Shown piece after piece: positions 47,952 through 57,329 of a stretch of DNA of 64,000 nt (the stretch's first letter is position 1; every line of letters starts with the position of its first letter). A model generated the notes under the pieces. The model did no database searches. It was not told the DNA's origin and saw nothing but the letters and a program-made list of their open reading frames with translations. The stretch covers positions 186,001 to 250,000 of the forward strand of contig NZ_UHFA01000002.1 of assembly GCF_900459175.1 (NCBI RefSeq), in the 5' to 3' direction. Origin of the DNA: Streptococcus downei MFe28. Its GTDB lineage: Bacteria > Bacillota > Bacilli > Lactobacillales > Streptococcaceae. Made by a program: the position numbers and the translations under genes.

Positions 47952-48158
47952 ATGCGTAAAACTAGTAATTATAAATGGGCCGTTATTCTCCCTGGGCTCA
48001 TGACAGCTATCGGTATCATCGTTTGGGTCTTTTCTAGCTATGGTTTTGACCGCCCACTCCCTTATTTTACCAGCCTTGCTGTTGTCATCGGAGTTTCATT
48101 AGGATTCTGGGGGCTGAGCTATCAGTTGAGAAAGGATAAAAAGACTAACCGTGTTTAA
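47952..48158 (+). CDS. Small two-helix membrane protein
   Basis: A 68-residue protein with two membrane helices (about residues 9-28 and 38-58) and a basic tail (RKDKKTNRV). Its N-terminus (SNYKWAVILPG) resembles that of the next gene (KNYKWTLWIWG), suggesting common ancestry. Family unknown. The stop overlaps the next gene's start by eight bases. Confidence 0.6.
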   Translation: MRKTSNYKWAVILPGLMTAIGIIVWVFSSYGFDRPLPYFTSLAVVIGVSLGFWGLSYQLRKDKKTNRV

Positions 48159-48720
48159 AAATTATAAATGGACTCTCTGGATTTGGGGTCCCACCCTATT
48201 TCTGCTCTGGCTTTTGACACCAGTCAGTCATCCAGCTTGGATTAAGAATCTTGTCTTTCTGCTTATTGCTCTCTTTGAGGCACTAGTCTTTGGATTACTG
48301 TCTAAGATTAAGATTGTCAGCAAGAAAGAGCGGAACTTCGGACTAACAGAAAAAATTTATCTGACCACCCTCTTTTTCGCCATGGCTATCTATTGTCTGG
48401 GAATTGAGATTTTAACGCCAGATAGTCAGCCAGCTTGGATTAAGCCACTCTTTCTAGGTAGCGCCTTTATCCTGCTCTTAGCACTAGGAATCTATTTCTG
48501 CTTCAAGAAAACTACAGAGGAAGCCGATGAACGTTTCTATCAGGACCTAGCCAAGGCCTCTGGCCTGTGCTTATCCTTGGTACTAGGCTCTCTCTTAGCC
48601 TTAGCTATCATCACTAACTGGTTCCCATTTTCTCTGACACCAGGGGCCCTGTTCATCTACATTGGAGCGGTATTGACTCTCTTTGCAGTCTGCTTTTTGA
48701 TTTTTGAAAAGGGTGGGTGA
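48151..48720 (+). CDS. Multipass membrane protein of unknown function
   Basis: A 189-residue protein with about six membrane helices and a soluble loop (KKTTEEADERFYQDLAKASG) before the last two. It contains two similar segments (LTPVSHPAWIKNLVFL and LTPDSQPAWIKPLFLG), so it looks like an internal duplication. It uses GTG as start, overlapping the previous gene. Position beside an XRE regulator resembles other Firmicute cassettes, but I cannot name a function. Confidence 0.6.
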   Translation: MFKNYKWTLWIWGPTLFLLWLLTPVSHPAWIKNLVFLLIALFEALVFGLLSKIKIVSKKERNFGLTEKIYLTTLFFAMAIYCLGIEILTPDSQPAWIKPLFLGSAFILLLALGIYFCFKKTTEEADERFYQDLAKASGLCLSLVLGSLLALAIITNWFPFSLTPGALFIYIGAVLTLFAVCFLIFEKGG

Positions 48721-48950
48721 GTGTGGCTAAAAGTAAGATCAAAGTTATTACTAACTTAAAAGAAATTCGTGAAAAAGGGGGACTAACCCAGCAGGAACTA
48801 GCAGAGGCCGTTGGCGTTCGTCGAGAAACCATTCTCCACCTGGAAAATAATCGCTATAATCCATCGCTAGAGTTGGCTCTCAAGATTGCCCAGGTCTTTG
48901 ACAAGTCCGTTGAAGAAATTTTCCGTCTTAATGAGGGGGAATCGTCATGA
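48717..48950 (+). CDS. XRE-family transcriptional regulator, minimal
   Basis: The 77-residue protein is essentially one Cro/CI helix-turn-helix (LKEIREKGGLTQQELAEAVG then VRRETILHLENNRYNPSLEL) of the YozG-like minimal type. GTG start overlaps the previous stop as GTGA; the stop overlaps the next ATG as ATGA. It presumably controls this operon. Confidence 0.8.
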   Translation: MSVAKSKIKVITNLKEIREKGGLTQQELAEAVGVRRETILHLENNRYNPSLELALKIAQVFDKSVEEIFRLNEGESS

Positions 48951-49135
48951 AAAATCAAGTGTGTGCTTACTGTGGAGGCGACCAATTTGTCGTCAAACAA
49001 CAAGTGAAAGGTTACGCTGGTTTAGTAAATGAAGACGCTAAGTTCTTTACTGGAGGCTTGGCTCTCTACCACGAAATCTGCAAAAATTGTGGCACGGTTG
49101 GCAGAAGTTTTGTCAAAGATGTTGAAAAATTGTAA
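48947..49135 (+). CDS. Small zinc-ribbon protein
   Basis: A 62-residue protein with two CxxC pairs (Cys6/Cys9 and Cys45/Cys48) forming a probable zinc ribbon around a short insert (VKGYAGLVNEDAKFFTGGLA). No other domain. Last gene of the overlapping four-gene run, followed by a strong terminator. Confidence 0.65.
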   Translation: MKNQVCAYCGGDQFVVKQQVKGYAGLVNEDAKFFTGGLALYHEICKNCGTVGRSFVKDVEKL

Positions 49136-49167
49136 AAGGACTTGACCATGCTGGTCAAGTCCTTTTG
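49134..49167. terminator. Terminator of the four-gene cassette
   Basis: AAAAGGACTTGACC paired with GGTCAAGTCCTTTT around ATGCT; symmetrical, also suits the convergent ABC permease gene. Confidence 0.9.
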
Positions 49168-49229
49168 TGCTTTTGTTTGGCTTACTTTCTGACTAAACAG
49201 AGTTTGATAGGGGGTAAACTTTTCTTTGC

Positions 49230-51866
49230 CTAATCCACCGACTTGAGGGCTTCTAGCATATCAACGGTTTTTAGGCGACGATAGACGACCCAGCCTAGGG
49301 CCAGAAGGATTCCTGTCACCACAAAGATAGGAACTAGGTAGACATGGAAATCCATTTCCTGCGGGTAAACACGGTCTTGACTCATCATGTTAATGATGAA
49401 GGCGTGAAGATAATAGCCACCAAACAGCCCCAAAGCCATGCCGACCAGAGATAGGAGAATCGTTTCTCGGTAGATATAGAGCATGACCTCCCAGCTATGG
49501 AAGCCCAAGACCTTGATAGTTGAGAGTTCACGTATCCGCTCGGCTACATTGATATTGGTTAGGTTATAGAGGATAACAATTCCTAGCGCAATAGAAACCA
49601 CAACGAGGACGCTCATGGAGGCATTAAGGCCACCGATTGCTGTATTGACCATGTTAATCATAGAGGAGTTTTGCGTCAACCCTGCCACACCCGTCATCTT
49701 CAACAAATGAGCAGACTGCTTGGAAATATTAGACTGACTAGCATTTTTCAGCCGAACCAAGTCACTATTGTGATCTGGCTTATGACCGAAGACCTGCTCG
49801 TAATAGCTATCTTTCATAAAGATATAGTGACCAGCATTCATCTGGACGATAGCCACGACCTTGATGGTTCGCTTTTTGCCATCCTGGTCCTTAATCTTAA
49901 TAGTGTCTCCTGGCTTAACCTTATAAAATTCGGCTAATTTTTGGGTGATGATGGCTCCCTTTTTAGCTAGCTTCAAGGATTGGTTCGTTTTCACATCTAA
50001 GAGGTGGATGAACTTGCCAAAATCACTTGACTGACTGGTCATTAAAGTGATGGTCTTCTTTTCATCCTGGCCCTTAATTTTTTCATCAATGGATTCGCTG
50101 TGGATGCTCTGATAACTAGCGACTTGGTTGGATTTCATGTAGCTGTCGACCTTGGCTCCTTGGTCCTTATCCGCTTGGGAGTTACGGATAAGCAACATAT
50201 GGTAAGGAGTCAATTGACCAAACTGATGATCCACCAGCTTTCCTAGGGAGGATTGAAGCCCCAGACCAGCAAAGAGCAGGGCAAGAGAGCCCGCAACACC
50301 AAAGACAGTCATGGCCATTCTTTGCTTATAGCGAAAGATATTTCGCATCGTCACCTTCTGGGTGAAACTGAGATGCCGCCAGATAAAGCCTAGTCTTTCC
50401 AGCAAAATTTTAGAACCTGTAACTGGGGGCTTGGGAAGAAGGAGCTGAGCCGGTTTCTCACTCAGTTCTCGTCTAGCAACTAAAAAGGCTGGTAGAACGG
50501 CACTGATAAAGGTCAGACCAAAGGCTAAGAGCGTATAGGACCAGTAGAAATAAAAGTGAATCTTCTTGATAACCGTCAACTTAAGGGCATTCTTCACAAT
50601 GATTGCAGGCAGATAGTAATGGCCACCTAAGATACCCAAGACGGTCCCTAGCAGGCTTGCTACTAAACCATAGATGACGAATTTTTTTATGACATCATGG
50701 TTGGAATAGCCCAAGGCCTTGAGGAGACCTGAGTTGGTTCGCTCCTCGTTGACAAAGCGGGTCATGGTTGTAAAGGTCACCAGGGCCGCTACTAAGTAGA
50801 GCACAACAGGGAAAATATTGCCAATTTGATTGACATTACGACTGATATCTCGATAGGTCTGATAACCTTCCCCACCAGGTAGGGTCGTCCGACTGTAAGT
50901 TTGATAGGTCGGCCTTTCTAGCTTATCTAATTTGGTCTGAGCATCCTTGATACTAGCCTGGTTCTGGGCTAACTTAACCTTGCCTTGGGCTAGGCTTGCT
51001 TGAGCTGCTACCAATTGTGGACCGCTCAGATAGGGGAGGAGCTTTTCTTCTTGATTGAGTGCTGCCTGGGCTTGATTGAGCTTGGCTTGCGCCTGGTTGA
51101 TGCTGGCCTGCTTATCTTTCTTAATCTCTTCCAGACGCTTGGTACCATTATCAGTCAGGACCTGATCCAAGTCCTCCTGCTTCTTTTCCAATCCTCTGGT
51201 ATAGGTAGTGGAGAAGGGATTGAGATTTTTCAAGTCATCGTAGCGCAGGCGGGCTATGCTATATACAGGACTAGAAAAGCTATCAGGAAGCGTCACAGCG
51301 TAACCAGTCAGATTACCATCACCTGCCGTAGAGGAACCTAGGTTTTTAAAGGACCAAATTTCAGAAGATTTGACGAAACCAACAATCTTATAAGTGGTTA
51401 CCCGCAAAATACCATTTGACTTTTGCTTAAAGTTGATGGTATCGCCAAGCTTATAGTCCTTTTTCAAGGTTTCAGATAGAGCGATTTGATGACTTTTCCT
51501 TGGTAAATGGCCAGACACCAGTTGGTATTGAGACAAGGTTTTTGTTTTAGAGAAAATGCGAACGGCGTCATCTTTGTCCTTGGTGGTGACATCTGTCATA
51601 TAGGCGAATTCTACAGTAGCCCCTTTGGTTTGTTTTAATTCGTCTTGGTCTGCCTTACTTAAACCGCTGCTGGCAATAACCGATAGGTCCATGGTTTTAT
51701 GGCTACTCAAGTAGTCAATGGCCGTTTTTTGCATATCTGGACTAACCACCTTGAGCCCCAAGAGGGCGAAGGCTCCCAAAAACATAAGCACAGTGATGGA
51801 CAAAAAACGCCCCAAAGAGCCAGTGAAGGATTTGAAAATATCTTTCCAATAGATTTTCTTCTTCAT
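49230..51866 (-). CDS. FtsX-like ABC transporter permease
   Basis: The 878-residue permease has the MacB/FtsX duplicated layout: helix 1 near the N-terminus, an extracellular domain (about 45-335) that contains a Gln/Ala-rich coiled coil (LNQAQAALNQEEKLL and SLAQGKVKLAQNQAS at about 255-305), three helices (about 350-460), a second extracellular domain (about 545-745) and three final helices. It partners with the ATP-binding subunit immediately upstream. The substrate is unknown; such systems often export peptides or lipids or act in envelope stress. Confidence 0.85.
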   Translation of the reverse strand: MKKKIYWKDIFKSFTGSLGRFLSITVLMFLGAFALLGLKVVSPDMQKTAIDYLSSHKTMDLSVIASSGLSKADQDELKQTKGATVEFAYMTDVTTKDKDDAVRIFSKTKTLSQYQLVSGHLPRKSHQIALSETLKKDYKLGDTINFKQKSNGILRVTTYKIVGFVKSSEIWSFKNLGSSTAGDGNLTGYAVTLPDSFSSPVYSIARLRYDDLKNLNPFSTTYTRGLEKKQEDLDQVLTDNGTKRLEEIKKDKQASINQAQAKLNQAQAALNQEEKLLPYLSGPQLVAAQASLAQGKVKLAQNQASIKDAQTKLDKLERPTYQTYSRTTLPGGEGYQTYRDISRNVNQIGNIFPVVLYLVAALVTFTTMTRFVNEERTNSGLLKALGYSNHDVIKKFVIYGLVASLLGTVLGILGGHYYLPAIIVKNALKLTVIKKIHFYFYWSYTLLAFGLTFISAVLPAFLVARRELSEKPAQLLLPKPPVTGSKILLERLGFIWRHLSFTQKVTMRNIFRYKQRMAMTVFGVAGSLALLFAGLGLQSSLGKLVDHQFGQLTPYHMLLIRNSQADKDQGAKVDSYMKSNQVASYQSIHSESIDEKIKGQDEKKTITLMTSQSSDFGKFIHLLDVKTNQSLKLAKKGAIITQKLAEFYKVKPGDTIKIKDQDGKKRTIKVVAIVQMNAGHYIFMKDSYYEQVFGHKPDHNSDLVRLKNASQSNISKQSAHLLKMTGVAGLTQNSSMINMVNTAIGGLNASMSVLVVVSIALGIVILYNLTNINVAERIRELSTIKVLGFHSWEVMLYIYRETILLSLVGMALGLFGGYYLHAFIINMMSQDRVYPQEMDFHVYLVPIFVVTGILLALGWVVYRRLKTVDMLEALKSVD

Positions 51867-51875
51867 GACATCCTC

Positions 51876-52577
51876 CTAGTATTCCAGACTGGCAATATCT
51901 TGAGGCTGGTCGTTGAGGTCAATAGACTTAACCTTGGCATCATGCATCTGAATGACTCGATCAGCAATGGGGGCTAAAGCAGCATTATGGGTGACAATAA
52001 TCACTGTTGCTCCCTGTTCACGCGACATGTCCTGCAAAATCTGTAAGACCTGTTTCCCTGTATGATAGTCCAGAGCTCCAGTTGGTTCATCACAAAGAAG
52101 AATTTTGGGAGTTTTAGCAACAGCACGCGCAATGGCTACCCGCTGCTGTTCACCGCCTGATAGTTGGGCCGGAAAGTTGTCAAGCCGTTCCCCCAGTCCA
52201 ACATCTTCCAGAGTCTGTTGAGCATCGCGGGCATCTTTGACAATTTCAGAAGCCAACTCAACATTTTCCTTGGCCGTCAGATTAGGGACCAAATTATAGA
52301 ATTGGAAAACAAAGCCAACATCATTGCGACGATAATTGGTCAACTGTTTAGAAGAAAAATTCGAGATATCTTGTCCGTCGATAATCACTTGTCCATCATC
52401 ATTAGTATCCATACCTCCGAGAATATTAAGGACCGTTGATTTCCCAGCCCCCGAGGCTCCAAGAATAATAACCAGTTCACCTTTTTCAATAGCAAAACTA
52501 ACATCATTATTAGCAATAATCTCCGTATCACCCATCTGATATCGTTTAAAGGAATGTTTCATTTCAATATAGGACAT
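51876..52577 (-). CDS. ABC transporter ATP-binding protein (LolD/MacB type)
   Basis: The 233-residue ATPase has Walker [10 protein letters not shown] (residues 40-48), Q-loop region [10 protein letters not shown], signature [14 protein letters not shown], Walker [13 protein letters not shown] and the switch His in VTHNAA. AAGGAG precedes the ATG at 52577. It forms an operon with the FtsX-like permease nine bases downstream and is divergent from the TetR gene. Upstream CCCCTATAATAAGGGG holds the -10 box within a dyad. Confidence 0.92.
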   Translation of the reverse strand: MSYIEMKHSFKRYQMGDTEIIANNDVSFAIEKGELVIILGASGAGKSTVLNILGGMDTNDDGQVIIDGQDISNFSSKQLTNYRRNDVGFVFQFYNLVPNLTAKENVELASEIVKDARDAQQTLEDVGLGERLDNFPAQLSGGEQQRVAIARAVAKTPKILLCDEPTGALDYHTGKQVLQILQDMSREQGATVIIVTHNAALAPIADRVIQMHDAKVKSIDLNDQPQDIASLEY

Positions 52578-52712
52578 TATTTTTCTCCTTACCTCTAATT
52601 TCACACCCCTTATTATAGGGGATTTGGCTCAGTGAAAAAAGCCCAAAATGTTTACAGATTGTCAAGTAATTGTAGGCTGAGATTCCCCCATAAAACTGGG
52701 TTGCCAAAGCTG

Positions 52713-52754
52713 AAAATTGACATTCATTTGACAGCCCGTCAATTTTTTTATAAG
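52713..52754. promoter_or_regulatory. Candidate TetR operator between the ABC and tetR genes
   Basis: AAAATTGAC (52713-52721) and GTCAATTTT (52738-52746) are perfect inverted repeats flanking TTGACA (52728-52733), which may be the tetR -35 box. The dyad is suited to autorepression. Confidence 0.5.
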
Positions 52755-52776
52755 CTGGTGCTAAAAGGAGGTTACA

Positions 52777-53361
52777 ATGGTTCAAGGAAGCCGTGAAGCT
52801 ATTGTCAATGCTGTCTTTCGGATTGCCAGAAAAAATCCTAATCAGAGGGAGATTACTATGGCTGAAATCGCTAAGGAAGCTGGCATTTCTCGGCAAGCCA
52901 TCTATCAGAAGCATTTTTCTAATGTTGAGGAAATTTTTGACTATATCCATAGAAGTATGACTGACGAGGTTTTTGAGGTTTTTAAAACTAGCATTACCAA
53001 TCCCAAAAACCACTCTATCTATGAAGCTGTGGCTAAGGATATTATCCCCTTGGTTTATCAGAAACGCGATCACGCTTACGTTTTTTACCACACTTCGCTG
53101 GATACTGGTATTTTTACCTTTTTGGAGGAGCACTACATCGATTTGTTGGAATATGCGACTATTGACATCACTAATCGAGGCCCTTTTTCAAATAAAAGTA
53201 TGATGAGGATTGTCATCAACTATATTTTTTCCATCGTCGGCGAATGGATTGCCGAGGACTTTCCCGATCCACCAGAGGTTTTCGCCAAGAAATTTTTAGA
53301 CTTGATGGAAAGCTCCCCAAAGGATTTAATTGATGCTAGGCCAGCCCCTGACAAAAAATAA
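52777..53361 (+). CDS. TetR-family transcriptional regulator
   Basis: A 194-residue protein with an N-terminal TetR helix-turn-helix (EITMAEIAKEAGISRQAIYQ then KHFSNVEEIFDYI, about residues 25-60) and a C-terminal ligand-binding region of the TetR_C type found with streptococcal ABC exporters. AGGAGG lies before the ATG. It probably represses the divergent ABC operon. Confidence 0.85.
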   Translation: MVQGSREAIVNAVFRIARKNPNQREITMAEIAKEAGISRQAIYQKHFSNVEEIFDYIHRSMTDEVFEVFKTSITNPKNHSIYEAVAKDIIPLVYQKRDHAYVFYHTSLDTGIFTFLEEHYIDLLEYATIDITNRGPFSNKSMMRIVINYIFSIVGEWIAEDFPDPPEVFAKKFLDLMESSPKDLIDARPAPDKK

Positions 53362-53375
53362 AAAGTAAGAAATAT

Positions 53376-53515
53376 AGGCACCTAGTTCTGACTCCCCTTC
53401 AAACTAGCTCAATGGGGTTATCTTCGACTTTCTTGAGATCTAACTCGTTTCATTAAGAGATTTAGGGAACCTAGTTTTCACTTGGCCGTTCTGGCTTATT
53501 TCTTTAAGAGCTATA
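53376..53515 (+). repeat. Repeat related to the 5.9-6.2 kb tandem array
   Basis: Shares GGCACCTAGTT, TTTCATTAAGAGATTTAGG, GAACCTAGTTTTC, CCGTTCTGGCTT and TTAAGAGCTA.AGAAAA with the array at 5941-6165. As there, the repeat runs directly into a terminator. It fills most of the gap 53362-53692; 53557-53692 shows nothing further. Confidence 0.6.
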
Positions 53516-53516
53516 G

Positions 53517-53556
53517 AAAATACCTACCAGCTATAGAACTGGCAGGTATTTTTTTC
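53517..53556 (+). terminator. Terminator downstream of tetR
   Basis: AAAATACCT.CCAG paired with CTGG.AGGTATTTT, then TTTTC. Confidence 0.85.
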
Positions 53557-53692
53557 TGTCTGGGTATATCTGACTAAAGGAATGTTCCCTTTAAAAATCG
53601 AAAGGTTCGTTTGTGAAAGCTAGGTGTTGGCCTCTCTCGAGGCTGAAGGTCTGGCTTGCTTGAACTTCAATATTTTTAGCGTATCAATCCGA

Positions 53693-56600
53693 TTAGTCAA
53701 TTTGGTGTTTATGCAAGCTTGTCGCAACTAGAATAAGACCAAATCCGAGAAGCATCAACAGGGCACTCGTCAGGTGATCCCCCGTTTCAGGCAAGGTTTG
53801 GGATTTTTTCTCTGTCTTAGTGGCAGAGGGATTTCCTGTTGGGGCCTGGTTTGAAGCCGGACGACTTCCCTTACCTGGGACACTTGGACTATTTGGTAAG
53901 TCATCTGAGCCCGAAGGTGCATTGCTAGCATTGCCCATTTGGGCAGAATCCCTTGGAGCTGGGAGATTATCTGGTGACTTTTGGCTTTGATCGGTCTGAT
54001 TATCAGCGCTAGGATCCTTGCTGGCATCTGTGGACGAATCAGGAAGAATCGGATTTTCCGAAGACGGACTTGGAGTCTGGTCGCTTACCGCCTGCTCTTG
54101 AGCAGAAGGTGTAGCCTGATTTGCAGGGTCAGCTGAATCCTTGCTAGCCTGGTCTTGATTCGATAAATCTGGTTGACTAGTCGCTTGACCGGCAACTGGC
54201 TGATCCAAATTCGGTTGAGCCTGGGCTGGAGTTCTGGGCTGGTTAGCTGATGGTTCTGGGCTAGCTTGTGGCTGACTCCCTTGGGGAACAGCTGGATTCG
54301 TTGGATGAGCAGGAAGGTTGCCTGCTTGTTCATCAAGAGCTGATGGAGTTGCCTGAGAATCCGCATTCGCTAGTGGATCAGACTGGGCATCATTACTATT
54401 TTCGAGTTCTGACTGAGCCTGACCATTGTCATTCGTGGCTGAGCCTTGGTCTGCAGGGCTTTCTGATTGGGTAGGAGCCTGTTCAGATGCTTGGTTCTCT
54501 GAACCTGCTTGAGCCTGGTCTGAATCCTTGTCTTGGTCAGCTACAGGGTCGGCTGGCTGTTCAGTAGTAGGAGCCGAATCTTGACCTTGTGCAGAATCAA
54601 CTTGGTCTTGCCCCTGAGCTGGCGCTTGGTTGTCAGCACCTGGTTGCGTTTGGGAATCCGCCTGGGCAGATTCTCCATTATTTTGAGCCTGTTCCTCATT
54701 ACTAGGTTGAGCTTGTGGAGTCTGATTAGCTGGCTGGTTCTCTGAACCTGCTTGAGCTTGGTCAGCCGATTGATTTGACTCTCCAGCTGGTGCTTGGGAA
54801 GGCTCCTGTGATGGGACTTTCTCGGCTGGTGCTGAATCTTGCGCTTGAGCTTCACTACTTGGCTCAGACTCACTATCGTTTGTTGCTGAATTTTGGTCAG
54901 AAGGTTCTTCTTGACCTGGCTGAGTTTCAGCCTGTGGAGCTGGTTGATTTGACTCTCCAGCTGGAGCTTGAGAAGGCTCCTGTGATGGGGCTTCCTGAGC
55001 TTGGGTCGACTCCTGCCCTTGAGCTTGGTCGGCTGGTGCCGAATCTTGCACTTGAGGGCTTGTAGCCTGATTGGCTAGTTGAGCCGTCGTGTCAATGGTG
55101 TTGCCGTCAAGGTGGATGTCGCCATTCCCCTGAGCTGGCAGGTCAAAGTTGGCATTGATGGCATTGACATTCTTGCCGAAGGAGTTCAACAACTTGTTAT
55201 CCTTGATGGTGACGTTCTTGATGTCACCATTGGCAGTTTGGAAGTCAATAGCTCCGCGTTCTTGGTTGTAGAGGTCGCTACTTGTCCCTGTTCTATAAAG
55301 AAGATTGTCATGGACAGAGATACCTGTATCATTATTATCAAAATTGTAACCTGGGAAGACCGTACTAATACGGACTCCGGCACCGGCAAAGTTATCCTTG
55401 ATGAGGTTGTTAGCCACTTCGTGACCCTTACCACCAAAAATACCCACACCTCCGGCCCGCCATCCCAGTTCGATGGTGTTGTTGAGGTATTTGTTGTTTT
55501 CATCCATGCTGGCGTTGGAAGCACCATCACGGCTGGACCAGCTGGCCAAGCCATCGTCACCATTCCCACGGATGTTTGAATTTTGGACGGTTGAATTTTT
55601 GGTTCCTTGGGCAAAGTTAATGCCGTCGGCCAAATTGTTACGGATACGAGAATCCTTAACCGTCAGACCATCAGTATAGTGCATATTTGAGGCATCATAG
55701 TCCCCAATCCACATACCGGTTTCAAAGTGTTGTTCCCAGAAATCGTGGATAGAGGAATCCTTACCTAGAGTACCGGCAATGGCCTTGTAGTTGGCAGCCT
55801 CACTATAACGGGAGGTCAGGTTTGAATCGGTGAAGAAATCGCTGATTTCCAGACCATTATCATTGTGGTCAAATTCAAATCCACCACCACCAACCTGGTC
55901 GCTGGTAAAATGCAGGTTGGTATGCCAGATACCAGCACCTGAAATCTTCATATTCGAAGCATTGACATGAATCTTTTGGGCTAGATCAAATTGACCAGCT
56001 GGAATGTAGACATTTTTGCCGGTCGATTGAGCATCCGCAATGGCAGCCAAGAGGGCCTGGCTGTCATCTTGGCCGTCATTGGCAACGGCACCCTTATCCG
56101 TAATACTGATAGAATTTTCAGGTTGGGCTTTGGGGCCTTGGTCTTCTTCCAATTCGATAAAGTCAATACCGTAGGCAACATTATCCCCCTTCTTTTTGAC
56201 CAGGGTAATCTTATCGCCTGCCTGCAGTTGAACATTGTTCAAGAGGGTATGGGCTTCATCAAAACGAAAACGAGCACGGGCACCTTCGCTAGCCGAATCC
56301 TGCTCCTTATCTCCGACAAGGTATTGCCAGGAGGAGGCAGAATTCAAATCCAGCGTTGCCACACTATTTCCATTGACTTGGACATCCAATTGACCTGTTG
56401 TCCCGTCAGGAATGGTGTAGCGTACATTGAGGGCATTAGCTGGCTTTTGAACTTGGAAGGTTACTGATGAACCTTCATGGGGCAACTCAACATACTTCTG
56501 ATTAGAAGCTTCAACGGCTGTTGAATCAACATCATCGGAGGCCTGTTGGTTGGCACCATTAGCTAATTGGGCATCCTCAGCCTCGTAGGTTGTGTAGGGA

Positions 56601-56947
56601 AGCTGGGCACCGTAATTAGAACTATCATAGCTATTGACAGCAGCGCTTGCTGGCGCTGGTCCTGTCTGAGCCACTTCCTGAGTGTTCTCAGTCTCTACTT
56701 GAGAAGGGGCCGTCTGGTCCTGCTCAGTTGCCGTTTGACTACTAGTTTGACCACTTGTCACGCCGTCATCCTTTACAGGGCTGGTTGCTTGACTAGGCGT
56801 CGCCTCATTAGTCGCAGCCACTGATACTGATGGATTGGCTGAATCCTCAGCAATCTCATCAGCCTTTGCCGTCGTGGCAGCTTGCCAAGACATCCCAATA
56901 GCTAGCAGACCAACAAGGACCGCTGCTTTTTTCTTACTTAATGGCAA
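53693..56947 (-). CDS. Wall-anchored GH87-family alpha-glucanase (mutanase/mycodextranase type) with CBM35-like module
   Basis: An extracellular 1084-residue protein. In order: signal peptide (cleavage about AKA-DE, residue 29/30), Ser/Thr/Gln-rich segment, a CBM35-like sugar-binding domain (about 118-267, YEAEDAQL to YGIDFIELEE), a right-handed beta-helix with GH87 features (about 280-625), a Gln/Ala/Ser/Pro-rich wall span of some 420 residues, and LPETG at 1052-1056 with membrane helix and basic tail for sortase. ADGINF (Asp441) and NGDDGLA (Asp464, Asp465) have the same spacing as the catalytic triad of Paenibacillus GH87 alpha-1,3-glucanase (Asp1045, 1068, 1069). Substrate inferred: alpha-1,3- or mixed glucan. 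Starts with TTG behind AAGGAG. Downstream of the GH66 gene on the same strand. Confidence 0.8.
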   Translation of the reverse strand: MPLSKKKAAVLVGLLAIGMSWQAATTAKADEIAEDSANPSVSVAATNEATPSQATSPVKDDGVTSGQTSSQTATEQDQTAPSQVETENTQEVAQTGPAPASAAVNSYDSSNYGAQLPYTTYEAEDAQLANGANQQASDDVDSTAVEASNQKYVELPHEGSSVTFQVQKPANALNVRYTIPDGTTGQLDVQVNGNSVATLDLNSASSWQYLVGDKEQDSASEGARARFRFDEAHTLLNNVQLQAGDKITLVKKKGDNVAYGIDFIELEEDQGPKAQPENSISITDKGAVANDGQDDSQALLAAIADAQSTGKNVYIPAGQFDLAQKIHVNASNMKISGAGIWHTNLHFTSDQVGGGGFEFDHNDNGLEISDFFTDSNLTSRYSEAANYKAIAGTLGKDSSIHDFWEQHFETGMWIGDYDASNMHYTDGLTVKDSRIRNNLADGINFAQGTKNSTVQNSNIRGNGDDGLASWSSRDGASNASMDENNKYLNNTIELGWRAGGVGIFGGKGHEVANNLIKDNFAGAGVRISTVFPGYNFDNNDTGISVHDNLLYRTGTSSDLYNQERGAIDFQTANGDIKNVTIKDNKLLNSFGKNVNAINANFDLPAQGNGDIHLDGNTIDTTAQLANQATSPQVQDSAPADQAQGQESTQAQEAPSQEPSQAPAGESNQPAPQAETQPGQEEPSDQNSATNDSESEPSSEAQAQDSAPAEKVPSQEPSQAPAGESNQSADQAQAGSENQPANQTPQAQPSNEEQAQNNGESAQADSQTQPGADNQAPAQGQDQVDSAQGQDSAPTTEQPADPVADQDKDSDQAQAGSENQASEQAPTQSESPADQGSATNDNGQAQSELENSNDAQSDPLANADSQATPSALDEQAGNLPAHPTNPAVPQGSQPQASPEPSANQPRTPAQAQPNLDQPVAGQATSQPDLSNQDQASKDSADPANQATPSAQEQAVSDQTPSPSSENPILPDSSTDASKDPSADNQTDQSQKSPDNLPAPRDSAQMGNASNAPSGSDDLPNSPSVPGKGSRPASNQAPTGNPSATKTEKKSQTLPETGDHLTSALLMLLGFGLILVATSLHKHQID

Positions 56948-57329
56948 GGGAACTCCTTTCTAGAGGGTGGGAGCAAAATTCAGGTGACTAAGCCATTTCC
57001 TGCTATTTTGTCCTTCTGAGCCTCTTTTACTTTATTTTCCTTTTTACTCTTCAATAGTTGATATTGGACATAATGATTGATTGGTTATTGGGCAAGCTTA
57101 GAATTTTCTGGGAAATAAGGGAGAAAAGCCAGTAATCACAGGCCTTCCACCACCTGACTTGGCAGACCCAATGTGGGATTGACCGTCAGGCTTCCTTTAG
57201 CGTTTCTTCCATCAATTTTTTCTAAGTAGGGCTGGGCTAGGCTTGACCTCACAAAAGGCCAGAGGAATGAAAATCTCTTGATGGACTTTCATTCCTTGCC
57301 ATTTTTCCCACCGCATCAATCAATGCCTC
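56948..57329 (-). other. Spacer between the two glucanase genes
   Basis: On the minus strand GGAATGAAA and TTTCATTCC (57264-57295) form a nine-bp stem shortly after the GH66 stop, followed by a weak T-run, so a partial terminator. Nearer the GH87 gene there is no clear sigma-A promoter but A/T-rich sequence. No ORF. Confidence 0.4.

Noticed and set aside
55079..55579. 166-codon plus-strand frame inside the GH87-like gene
   Set aside because: Antisense shadow of a long coding region with biased composition; no start signals.
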